Below are positions 16,173 to 24,013 of a stretch of 51,373 nucleotides of DNA, piece by piece. The stretch is taken from positions 1 through 51,373 of the forward strand of contig JACCRC010000404.1 of NCBI GenBank assembly GCA_013813765.1, read 5' to 3'. Each line of letters starts with the position of its first letter. The stretch's first letter is position 1. Source of the stretch: Deltaproteobacteria bacterium (GTDB lineage Bacteria > Myxococcota_A > Polyangia > Haliangiales > Haliangiaceae). The notes below the pieces were generated by a model that was not told where the DNA came from, ran no database searches, and saw nothing but the letters and a program-made list of their open reading frames with translations. Position numbers and translations under genes: made by a program.

Positions 16173-17102
16173 CTAATCGCAAAACACCCCGGTGGCGCGG
16201 CAGGCCAGCGCGCCCCAGGGCACGAACACCTCGGCACCTAGCCGGATGTCCCATTGCACGACCGCGTCCGGTCCACTGACCGGAGCAGCATTCGCAACTT
16301 CGAGCTGATACCCGATGCTGCCGTCGATGATGATCGACGGAATGATCGCCCACCGCATCCCGAGCCGACCGAGCAGGCCGTAGTCGATCGTCGGCTGCGT
16401 GTCGGTGCCCGGCATCCAGTTGAACTGCGGCGCGAGCGCGATCTCTCCGACGATGCGCGCCGTCTTGTTCATGCGGATGTCGTAGCCAGCGGTCGGCAGG
16501 TACAGCGTCTTCTTCACCGCCGGCACATCGCGATCACCGGTGAGCTCGATCTTCGCGCTCGAGATCCGCGTGCCGCCGTGCAGCGTCAGCCAGTCGAATG
16601 CGCTGAACCGCCAGCGGCCGACGATGTAGAGATCCGTGACCGTCTCGATCACGTCGGTCGGGCCGAACACTTCGGTGCGCGGCACGCCGAGCCGGAACGC
16701 GACACCGAACACCGGAACGTTCGGATACTCGGGGATCGGAATCTTCACCTGCACGCCGACGCCCGGCACCGGCGCGTTGACGCCACCGATGCTGATCGCC
16801 GCGCTGTGGCGGTACTCGAGCTGCGCGAGATCGCCGAAGCCGACGGCGAGCACACCGGCGGACGTGAGCAGTCCCGTCTGCTGGAGCAGACTCCCCTCTC
16901 CCGAGATGCTGAGCATGTATGCGCCGAGCACGTCGGCGGTCGGCATCGCGAACAGGCGCGAGGTCTGAAACGGACCGCGCATGATCTGCGTGACGGTGCT
17001 GTCCTTCTTGCGCGGTGGGCCCGCGGCGTCCTCGACGGGGTCCGCCACGGCGACGCGCGACAACGTCAGCGCCGAGAGCAGGATTGCCAGTGGTCGGACC
17101 AT
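16173..17102 (-). CDS. Outer-membrane barrel-like protein, first of a tandem set
   Basis: 309 residues from ATG 17102 (MVRPLAILLSALTLSRVAVA signal peptide). The mature part begins with a charged stretch, then the shared signature (LFAMPTADVLGAYMLSI, VGFGDLAQLEYRHS), followed by many amphipathic strands such as VPVFGVAFRLGVPR and DIRLGAEVFVPWG. A terminal Cys pair (ACRATGVFC) may form a disulfide. It heads the three-gene operon; the 174-base gap to the divergent kinase gene at 17277 should hold promoters for both. No catalytic or ligand motif is recognised. Confidence 0.72.
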   Translation of the reverse strand: MVRPLAILLSALTLSRVAVADPVEDAAGPPRKKDSTVTQIMRGPFQTSRLFAMPTADVLGAYMLSISGEGSLLQQTGLLTSAGVLAVGFGDLAQLEYRHSAAISIGGVNAPVPGVGVQVKIPIPEYPNVPVFGVAFRLGVPRTEVFGPTDVIETVTDLYIVGRWRFSAFDWLTLHGGTRISSAKIELTGDRDVPAVKKTLYLPTAGYDIRMNKTARIVGEIALAPQFNWMPGTDTQPTIDYGLLGRLGMRWAIIPSIIIDGSIGYQLEVANAAPVSGPDAVVQWDIRLGAEVFVPWGALACRATGVFCD

Positions 17103-17276
17103 TTGCTGCACTGGTTGTGGCCTCGAACCACGTGAAGTGGCCACGTGGGTGCCGTGAGATCCGCGTGATCGCCGAACGCTGCCGCACGCCGTCCGGCAAG
17201 ACCTGGCGCAGGCAGGCTAGACGCGAAGGAGTTAGATCGGCGTGAACAGGCACGCGACCTGGCAGATCCGGTTACC

Positions 17277-18953
17277 GTGGGCTTCGTGGCCGAGGCGGAA
17301 CGCAGTAGCAGACTCAAGGCGCTGACCAAGCAGCGCCTGTGGGGCACCGCGTCCACCGACGAGGAAGCGCGCGAGCAGCTGCAAAACAGGCTGAACGTCT
17401 ACTCGCGGATCATGTTCTGGGCGTTCGTCGCGCTGATCGTGTTCCTGACGCTGACGTACCGCTTCGTCCTCGACAAGACGCCCGCGCTCTGGACCTACGT
17501 GTTCGCCGGCTCGACGGTGCTGCTCGCGGTGATGGCGTTCATCTGGCGCGCGGTGCTCGTGCGCCGCAAGGTCACCGTCGAGGGACTGTTCGCGATCGAC
17601 CTGGCGTATGCGATCACGATCGGCCTCGCGTTCGGCGCAGCGGCGGCGGCGCAGTACGACTTCCCGCCGGCGTCGTACACGTCGCTGATCTTCGCGGGCC
17701 TGAATGTCTTCATGCGCGCGCTCGTCGTGCCGAGCAGCCCGCGGCGCACCGCGGTGATCTCGACGGTGACGTTCCTCCCCGTGGTCGGCGCGGGCCTGTT
17801 CCTCGGCCTCATCGGCCGCAACGATCCCCACTTACCGGCGGTAGCGGTCGTCGTCGGAGGAGCGCTGCTCGCCGCGATCTCGATCATCATCGCCTCGACG
17901 GGATCCGAGATCATCTACAGCCTGCGCCAGGAGGCGCACCATGCGATGCAGCTCGGCCAGTACACCACCGGCGAGCGCATCGGCTCCGGCGGGATGGGGC
18001 AGGTCTTCAAGGCGCAGCACCGCCTCCTGCGCCGGCCGTGCGCGGTGAAGCTGATCCGTCCCGACCTCGGCGCGGAGAACCTCGATCGCTTCGAGCGCGA
18101 GGTCCAGGAGATGAGCCAGCTCACGCACCCGAACACCGTCGCCGTCTACGACTACGGCCGTGGCTCGGGGGGCGTCTTCTACTACGCGATGGAGTACCTT
18201 GACGGTATCGACCTCGAGCAGCTCGTGAAGCGTCGCGGCAAGCTGCCCGCGGGCCGCGTGATCCCGATCCTGGTTCAAGTCTGCGGCGCGCTGCAGGAGG
18301 CGCACGATCGCAAGCTGATCCACCGCGACATCAAGCCGGCGAACATCATCCTCTGCGAACGCGGCGGCGTGCCCGACGTCGCGAAGGTCGTCGACTTCGG
18401 ACTGGTCAAAGACTTCACGCACACGACCGGACAATCGACCCAGGTCGTGCTCGGCACCGTCGGCTACATGGCACCGGAGCAGCTCACCGAGCCGGATCGC
18501 GTCGGTCCGCCGTCGGATATCTACGCGCTCGGCTGCGTCGGCTACTTCTTGCTCACCGGACGGAAGGTCTTCGAGGGCAAGACCGACGTCGACATCTGCA
18601 TGCAGCACATCACGAAGCCGCCCGATCGACCGAGCGAGAGCGGAACGGCCCACATCCCGAAGGCGCTCGAGGACGCGATCCTGCGCTGCCTCGAGAAGAC
18701 GCCCAGCGCGCGCTTCACATCGGCCAGCGACCTCGCCGAGGCGCTCGAGGCGATTCCGCGGGAGAGGGATTGGTCGCGCGCCGAGGCGACGCAGTGGTGG
18801 GCCGAGTTCAAGTCGCAGCCCAAAGATCAGGACATCACGGAGCAGAAGACGATGACCGTGCGCGTGGACCTCGACCGCCGATCTACCTCCGCACCGCTTC
18901 GCGGTGCTGCGCGGCCCGGCGAGCCGGGCCTTGCCGGCGTGAGGAAGACGTGA
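17277..18953 (+). CDS. Ser/Thr protein kinase with N-terminal six-TM domain
   Basis: 558 residues from GTG 17277. The first 215 residues hold about six hydrophobic helices with little extramembrane sequence, an uncommon location since most bacterial kinases of this type have one TM after the kinase domain. The kinase domain (about 222-490) has GSGGMGQVFKA, CAVKLI with the ATP-anchoring Lys, HRDIKPANI and DFGLVKD, so it should be active. The C-terminal 60 residues are charged and probably disordered. The membrane part could sense a lipid, an ion or membrane state. It is divergent from the outer-membrane cluster. A small membrane protein gene follows, and an FHA-domain regulator, a likely phosphothreonine reader, is encoded convergently. 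Confidence 0.9.
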   Translation: MGFVAEAERSSRLKALTKQRLWGTASTDEEAREQLQNRLNVYSRIMFWAFVALIVFLTLTYRFVLDKTPALWTYVFAGSTVLLAVMAFIWRAVLVRRKVTVEGLFAIDLAYAITIGLAFGAAAAAQYDFPPASYTSLIFAGLNVFMRALVVPSSPRRTAVISTVTFLPVVGAGLFLGLIGRNDPHLPAVAVVVGGALLAAISIIIASTGSEIIYSLRQEAHHAMQLGQYTTGERIGSGGMGQVFKAQHRLLRRPCAVKLIRPDLGAENLDRFEREVQEMSQLTHPNTVAVYDYGRGSGGVFYYAMEYLDGIDLEQLVKRRGKLPAGRVIPILVQVCGALQEAHDRKLIHRDIKPANIILCERGGVPDVAKVVDFGLVKDFTHTTGQSTQVVLGTVGYMAPEQLTEPDRVGPPSDIYALGCVGYFLLTGRKVFEGKTDVDICMQHITKPPDRPSESGTAHIPKALEDAILRCLEKTPSARFTSASDLAEALEAIPRERDWSRAEATQWWAEFKSQPKDQDITEQKTMTVRVDLDRRSTSAPLRGAARPGEPGLAGVRKT

Positions 18954-19002
18954 ACGCAGGTGCCAGGGAGCGGGTTCGGTCCTATCTCTTCCTCTAGAGC
19001 CC

Positions 19003-19254
19003 GTGACCGCCGAACCGATCAACAAGCTCTGGCTGGCCGCGCGGCTGCTCGCGCTCGTCGTAGTTGGCGCTGTCGCGATGCTGTTCTTCACGTCATGGAT
19101 CGTCGCCGTGATCGTCGGTGGCTTGACGATCGCTGCGGTCGCTGTCGATGCGTGGGTGCTATCCCGCGGCGAGGCCGAGCGCGTCGCGGTCGATCCGTCG
19201 AGCGACTCGGCGCCGTCGCGGCCGCTCCTGATCGACCTCAGCCGCCGGCGCTGA
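19003..19254 (+). CDS. Small two-TM membrane protein
   Basis: 83 residues from GTG 19003. Two hydrophobic segments (about 13-31 and 33-52) form a helical hairpin, followed by an acidic, Ser-rich soluble tail. No family is recognised. It follows the six-TM kinase gene by 49 bases on the same strand and may be its membrane partner. The 3' end overlaps the convergent FHA-regulator gene by 17 bases. Confidence 0.55.
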   Translation: MTAEPINKLWLAARLLALVVVGAVAMLFFTSWIVAVIVGGLTIAAVAVDAWVLSRGEAERVAVDPSSDSAPSRPLLIDLSRRR

Positions 19255-20089
19255 CCGACGACACCAGGTAGTAGCCGCGCCCCGGCGCGACCGCGAGCAG
19301 GCCGTCGACACCGATCTCGCCGAGCGCACCGCGAAGACGCCGCACCACCTGTCGCACGTTCTCCTCGTTCGCGTACTTCGACTGGAACGGGAGATCGCGC
19401 GCGAGCTGCTTCGTCGCCACGCAGCCGCGCACGGCGGAAGGCGAGCTCCCCTCCTCGACAGCCTTCGCACACAGCGCACGGAGCAACTGGAACTCGAGCA
19501 CCGGGAGACTCTTCTCCTTCCACGCTTCGGTGCCGGCGGCGCGACTGAGCAGCGAGCCGCCGGTCGTCTGATCGCTCGAGCCCACGAGGCACAGCTCGGT
19601 GGTGGCGTGCGCCGTGATGAAGCGGACCATGCCGCCGGCGATGCTGCCGGTGGCGAGCGATGGTGCCGTGATCGGTTCGTGCGCCACCTCGGAGAGGAAC
19701 CACAACGCGACATCGCCGACCTTGACGATCGCGCGCGGCGGCAGCGTGACGCGGCCCTGCACGCGGGTTCCGTCGACGAACGTCCCGTTGCGACTACCGA
19801 GGTCGCGGACGTTCCATCCTCCGTCGGTCTGCTCGATGCGCGCATGCTCGCGGGACACCGAGGCCGCGAGCACGACGAGCTGACCCTCGTGATTGCGACC
19901 GATCGTGGTCTTCGCGGCGATCGGGTGCGGCACGCCGAAGCCATCGACCATCCAGCCGTCGGCATCGGTGGGTTCGACCGTGGACCGCAGGTGGTCTGCG
20001 ATCAGACCGTCGCACGGACCCACGTCCTGCGCGCATGCCTTGCACAGCACGCCAATCTCCGTCCCCGCACCACAGCAGAGGCAACCCAT
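19238..20089 (-). CDS. Zinc-ribbon/FHA/winged-helix transcriptional regulator
   Basis: 283 residues from ATG 20089. A compact Cys cluster (CLCC at 3-6, CKAC at 16-19) suggests a zinc ribbon. An FHA domain follows (about 55-130): TIGRNHEG, SVSREHARIE and DLGSRNGTFVDG contain the Arg, Ser, His and Asn that bind phosphothreonine. The C-terminal domain (about 190-283) matches an OmpR-type winged helix (VRQVVRRLRGALG, then a beta hairpin with GRGYYLV). It should therefore bind DNA under control of a Ser/Thr kinase instead of a histidine kinase. The convergent six-TM kinase next to it is an obvious candidate partner. Confidence 0.82.
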   Translation of the reverse strand: MGCLCCGAGTEIGVLCKACAQDVGPCDGLIADHLRSTVEPTDADGWMVDGFGVPHPIAAKTTIGRNHEGQLVVLAASVSREHARIEQTDGGWNVRDLGSRNGTFVDGTRVQGRVTLPPRAIVKVGDVALWFLSEVAHEPITAPSLATGSIAGGMVRFITAHATTELCLVGSSDQTTGGSLLSRAAGTEAWKEKSLPVLEFQLLRALCAKAVEEGSSPSAVRGCVATKQLARDLPFQSKYANEENVRQVVRRLRGALGEIGVDGLLAVAPGRGYYLVSSVSAGG

Positions 20090-20161
20090 CCAGCCACCAT
20101 CGAACCACCTCGGGGGGCAGATGACAAGGCCCCACCTGGTCAGGCCCGGTGGATCGGCGAG

Positions 20162-20191
20162 TTGACAGGATCCGTCGCGACGACGTAGCCA
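20162..20191 (+). promoter_or_regulatory. Weak sigma-70-like promoter candidate
   Basis: A perfect TTGACA (20162-20167) lies 18 bases upstream of TAGCCA (20186-20191), a poor -10 match. The predicted transcript would begin near the ATG at 20197, so it would be leaderless or nearly so. Confidence 0.22.
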
Positions 20192-20196
20192 GGGAT

Positions 20197-20814
20197 ATGA
20201 GGCGGGTCTTGATCCTGTTCGCACACCCCGTGCTCGAGCGTTCGCGGGTGAACCGGCGACTCATGGAGGCGGTGAACGATCTGGATGGCGTGACCATCCA
20301 GGATCTCTACGAGGCATATCCCACGCTCTCGATCGACGTCGCGCGCGAGCAACAGCTCCTCGTGGAGCACGACGTGATCGTGTTCCAGCATCCGTTCTAC
20401 TGGTACTCGTGCCCCGCGATCCTGAAGGAGTGGCAGGACCTCGTGCTCGAGCACGGATGGGCATACGGCAAGGGCGGCACGCAGCTGCGCGGCAAGACCA
20501 CGCTGAACGCGGTGACGACCGGCGGTCCGGAGGTGGCGTACCAGAAGGGCGGCTACAACCGATTCACGGTGCGCGAGCTGCTCACGCCGTGGGACCAGAC
20601 CGCCCACCTGTGCGGCATGAAGTTCCTCGCTCCGTTCGCGGTGCACTCGGCTCTCAAGATCTCCAGCGACGCGGACATCGCCACCGCGCGGATTGCGTAC
20701 CGCACGCTGATCGAGGCGCTGCGCGACGACCGGATCGATCTAGATCGCGCGGCGGCGGCTGAGAACCTCGCTAGCGAGCTCGAGCACGTGCTCGGCCCCC
20801 GGGAGGTCGCATGA
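20197..20814 (+). CDS. KefF/KefG-like NAD(P)H oxidoreductase subunit
   Basis: 205 residues from ATG 20197. A flavodoxin-like quinone reductase fold: FAHPVLERSRVNRRL at the N-terminus (flavin phosphate loop), FQHPFYWYSCPAILKEW (about 68-84) and TTGGPEVAYQ (about 109) are the signatures of the Kef ancillary subunit family. In E. coli, KefF/KefG bind on the cytoplasmic side of KefC/KefB and are needed for full glutathione-gated K+ efflux. The next gene is a Kef-type antiporter overlapping by four bases (ATGA), so the two are translationally coupled and support each other's assignment. Confidence 0.88.
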   Translation: MRRVLILFAHPVLERSRVNRRLMEAVNDLDGVTIQDLYEAYPTLSIDVAREQQLLVEHDVIVFQHPFYWYSCPAILKEWQDLVLEHGWAYGKGGTQLRGKTTLNAVTTGGPEVAYQKGGYNRFTVRELLTPWDQTAHLCGMKFLAPFAVHSALKISSDADIATARIAYRTLIEALRDDRIDLDRAAAAENLASELEHVLGPREVA

Positions 20815-22718
20815 CCGATTCGGTCCTGTTCCAGGCGTTCGTCTACCTCGCAGCCGCCGTGATCTTCGTGCCGATCGCGAAGCGGCTCGGGCTCGGCGCG
20901 GTCCTCGGGTACCTGATCGCCGGTGTCATCGTCGGACCGTACGTCGCCGGCTTCGTCGGCACCGAAGGCCACCACGTCATGCACTTCGCCGAGTTCGGCG
21001 TCGTGATGATGCTGTTCATCGTCGGGCTCGAGCTCCGCCCTGCCCTCTTGTGGGAGCTGCGCAAGCCGATCCTCGGACTCGGTGGGATGCAGGTCGCGCT
21101 GACCGCCGTGCTGGTCGGCGGCGCCGCGATGGCGTTCGGCGTGGGATGGAAGCCGGCGCTTGCCGTGGGCCTCACCTTCGCATGCTCGTCGACGGCAATC
21201 GTGCTGTCGACGCTCGCGGAGCGCGGCCTGCTCAAGACCTCCGGCGGCCAGTCGGCGTTCAGCGTGCTGCTGATGCAGGACATTGCGGTGATCCCCACGC
21301 TCGCGCTGTTCCCGGTGCTCGGCATCGCCGCGGCGACGCAGATCACCGAGATTACCGATGTAACCTCCGAGGCCGGTCGGCCCGCGTGGCTCTCGGGACT
21401 GTTCGTGCTCGGCGCGGTCGTCGCGGTGATCGCGAGCGGCCGGCTCGTCGTGCGCCCCCTGTTCCGGTTCCTCGCCGGCGCGCGCCTGCGCGAGTCCTTC
21501 ACGGCGGCGGCGTTGATGATCGTGATCGGCATCGCACTGCTGATGCAATCCGTCGGTCTCTCACCTGCGCTCGGCACGTTCCTCGCGGGCGTCGCGCTCG
21601 CAGACAGCGAGTATCGCCACGAGCTCGAGACCGACATCGATCCATTCAAGGGTCTCTTGCTCGGCCTGTTCTTCATCTCGGTCGGTGCGCAGATCGACTT
21701 CGGCTTGATCGCGGGGGATCCGCTCGGCATCGCCGGGATCGTGCTCGGCACGATGACGCTCAAGCTGATCGCGCTGTACGTGCTCGGCCGCATCTTCAAG
21801 CTCGATCGCCCGTCGCGCTGGCTCCTCGCATTCTCGCTCGCGCAGATCGGCGAGTTCGCGTTCGTGCTGCTGTCGTTCGGCGTGCAGCAGCGCGTGTTCT
21901 CCGAGGCGTTCGCGAGCCCGCTCGTTGCGGCGGTCGCGATCTCGATGGTGCTGACGCCGCCGATGTTCATCATCCTCGAGCGCTACGTGCTGCCGCGCGT
22001 GACCGAAAAGGGCGAGCAGCGGCCACACGACAAGGTCCACGACGATCACGACGCACCGGTCGTGATCGCGGGCTACGGACGGTTCGGCCAGATGGTCGGC
22101 CGCATCCTGCGGGCGAACAAGATCCCGGTCACCATCCTCGACCTCGATCCGGAAATGGTCGACATCGTGACCCGCCTCGGCATCAAGGTTTACTACGGCG
22201 ACGCATCGCGCATGGATCTCCTCGAGGCCGCCGGCATGGGGCACGCGCGCTTGTTCGTGCTGGCCGTCGACGACAAGGAGCAAGCGACCGCGATCGCCGA
22301 GAACGTGCGCCACCACTTCCCGAAGGTGCCGATCATCGCGCGCGCCCGCGATCGCCAGCACTACTGGGATCTGCGACGCCTCGGGATCAAGAAGGTGTTC
22401 CGCGAGACGTTCTCGTCGGCGTACGAGAGCGCCATCGAGGCGCTGATCCAGCTCGGCTATCGCGCGAACACCGCGCACCGCCTGGCGCGAAGGTGGCGAG
22501 ACCACGAGGAGAAGGTCCTCGAGGAGCTCGGCGAGCTGTGGGGCAAGGATCGCGATGGCTACGTCAGCCGCGTCAAGGCAGGCTTCGACGAGGCCGAGCG
22601 CCTGATGCGCGACGAGGATCCGACGGTGTACGAGGATCGCGACGGCAGCTGGGACAACGAGTCGCTGCGCGCTGATCGCCAGGTCGATGCACAGAGCACC
22701 GAGACGACCACGTCCTAG
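20811..22718 (+). CDS. kefC: Kef-type K+/H+ antiporter (CPA2 family)
   Basis: 635 residues. The first 390 residues are a sodium/hydrogen-exchanger-like membrane domain of about 12-13 helices (LAGVALADSEYRHELE is the conserved CPA2 segment near 263-278). A TrkA-N regulatory domain follows (about 415-530, with VVIAGYGRFGQMVGR binding a nucleotide), then a charged C-terminal tail. It should export K+ in exchange for H+ upon electrophile stress, gated with the KefF/G-like partner encoded just upstream. Whether it is closer to KefB or KefC cannot be settled here. Its stop overlaps the convergent porin gene by four bases. Confidence 0.9.
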   Translation: MTDSVLFQAFVYLAAAVIFVPIAKRLGLGAVLGYLIAGVIVGPYVAGFVGTEGHHVMHFAEFGVVMMLFIVGLELRPALLWELRKPILGLGGMQVALTAVLVGGAAMAFGVGWKPALAVGLTFACSSTAIVLSTLAERGLLKTSGGQSAFSVLLMQDIAVIPTLALFPVLGIAAATQITEITDVTSEAGRPAWLSGLFVLGAVVAVIASGRLVVRPLFRFLAGARLRESFTAAALMIVIGIALLMQSVGLSPALGTFLAGVALADSEYRHELETDIDPFKGLLLGLFFISVGAQIDFGLIAGDPLGIAGIVLGTMTLKLIALYVLGRIFKLDRPSRWLLAFSLAQIGEFAFVLLSFGVQQRVFSEAFASPLVAAVAISMVLTPPMFIILERYVLPRVTEKGEQRPHDKVHDDHDAPVVIAGYGRFGQMVGRILRANKIPVTILDLDPEMVDIVTRLGIKVYYGDASRMDLLEAAGMGHARLFVLAVDDKEQATAIAENVRHHFPKVPIIARARDRQHYWDLRRLGIKKVFRETFSSAYESAIEALIQLGYRANTAHRLARRWRDHEEKVLEELGELWGKDRDGYVSRVKAGFDEAERLMRDEDPTVYEDRDGSWDNESLRADRQVDAQSTETTTS

Positions 22719-23842
22719 AACAGCACGCTGGCCATCAGGTTCACGCGGTTCGCGATGCCCGGCGACGTGCCGCGGTATAGCGTCTTCCAGTAGAGGTACT
22801 CGACGCCAACGAGCAGCGTCGACTTCGGCTTGTAGCGAAGCGCCGAGAACACGGTGCCGTTACCCGACCGCTCGCCGGGCATGATGTCGTCCTGCTGCGC
22901 AAAGTCTCCGGAGCCGCCGACCGCGAAGACGTGGCGCTTGGTCGGGGCGAACGCGAGCTCGAGCCAGCCGCCGACGGAGTGCACGCGGCGGCCGGTCATC
23001 GGGTTGATGCCCTGCCCCACGGCACCGCCGATGTCCGACGCGTTCGTGCCGCCGTAGAGCTCGGCGCTCCACATCACGAACGGAGCGGGCACCTGGAGGT
23101 GCACACCGATCGAGCGCGATGGATGGCGCGTGCCATCGGCGAGCTCCTCGCGCGCGACGTGCCCCCACAGACCGAGGAGGATCGGACGGCCCGATCGCGG
23201 CAGCGGCTGACGCAGCTCGATCATGCCCTGCAGCATCGGCGTGCCGGCGGCCATGCCGTCGACCTGGCCATCGCCGTCGAGGTCGCGCTGATCCAGCGTG
23301 CCGGTCGCAGCGGCCGCGACAGCGATGCGCACGTTGTCCATCGGCAGTGCGGAGAGCCGGACCTGCGGGCGCCGATCACCCGTGTTTCCGGCGAACAGGA
23401 GCTGGGTGTCGTTCTGGACGCTCGGGTGGAGCGGTGAGATCAGATCCCACGTCTGCCCGGCGAGGATCTCGAACTTCCGGCGCACGGTGACGGTCGCGTA
23501 CGCGTGGCGCAACCGGATCACGTTGGTACCGGCACCACCGGCGAAGTCGACCTCGAGCTTGCCCTCGCCCATGTAGCGGCCGCGCTCGTCGAGCTGCCAC
23601 TCGTCGATGCCGAGGCCGATCTGCGAGAGCCGCGGCGTCATCGTCAGCTCGCCATTCGTGCGCCCTCCGGAGGGCTCCTGCTCGACGAACAGCGGTGCGT
23701 GGATGTTCGACATTCGCGAGTCATCCGCGAGGATGTCGAGGCGAGCAGAGCCGTAGATCGAGAGCGGAGGCGCCTCGTCCTCGTCTGCGAATGCGGCGTG
23801 AGGGACCGAAACAGCGAGCACGGCAATCCAGGGCATCCGCAT
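22715..23842 (-). CDS. Outer-membrane porin, DcaP-like
   Basis: 375 residues from ATG 23842, with a signal peptide ending VPHAAFA. The mature protein begins with an acidic stretch, then SIYGSARLDI and a long series of amphipathic strands with aromatic girdle residues, ending in NLMASVLF with the terminal Phe typical of outer-membrane proteins. Strand and loop order (GQTWDLISP, GRPILLGLWGHVAREE, GGWLELAFAP) resembles DcaP-type trimeric porins. A small calcium-binding-like loop (DLDGDGQVDG) lies near residue 195. The substrate is unknown. An upstream reading frame would add a non-secretory Arg-rich leader and was rejected. No operon partner is apparent. Confidence 0.75.
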   Translation of the reverse strand: MRMPWIAVLAVSVPHAAFADEDEAPPLSIYGSARLDILADDSRMSNIHAPLFVEQEPSGGRTNGELTMTPRLSQIGLGIDEWQLDERGRYMGEGKLEVDFAGGAGTNVIRLRHAYATVTVRRKFEILAGQTWDLISPLHPSVQNDTQLLFAGNTGDRRPQVRLSALPMDNVRIAVAAAATGTLDQRDLDGDGQVDGMAAGTPMLQGMIELRQPLPRSGRPILLGLWGHVAREELADGTRHPSRSIGVHLQVPAPFVMWSAELYGGTNASDIGGAVGQGINPMTGRRVHSVGGWLELAFAPTKRHVFAVGGSGDFAQQDDIMPGERSGNGTVFSALRYKPKSTLLVGVEYLYWKTLYRGTSPGIANRVNLMASVLF

Positions 23843-24013
23843 GCATGGCCCAAACGCGCTGGGCTGCCATTCGATCCAAAGGAACCCGGAACGCGGGTGT
23901 CGCGGCGTGCGCTCCCGTTCCCCGTTAAATCCGGCCATCGTTCGGGATCCTTGAGCCGTTGCGGGCGGTTACCTGCTTGCGTCGAGGTGGATTCGGGGGG
24001 AGCCTGATCCAGC

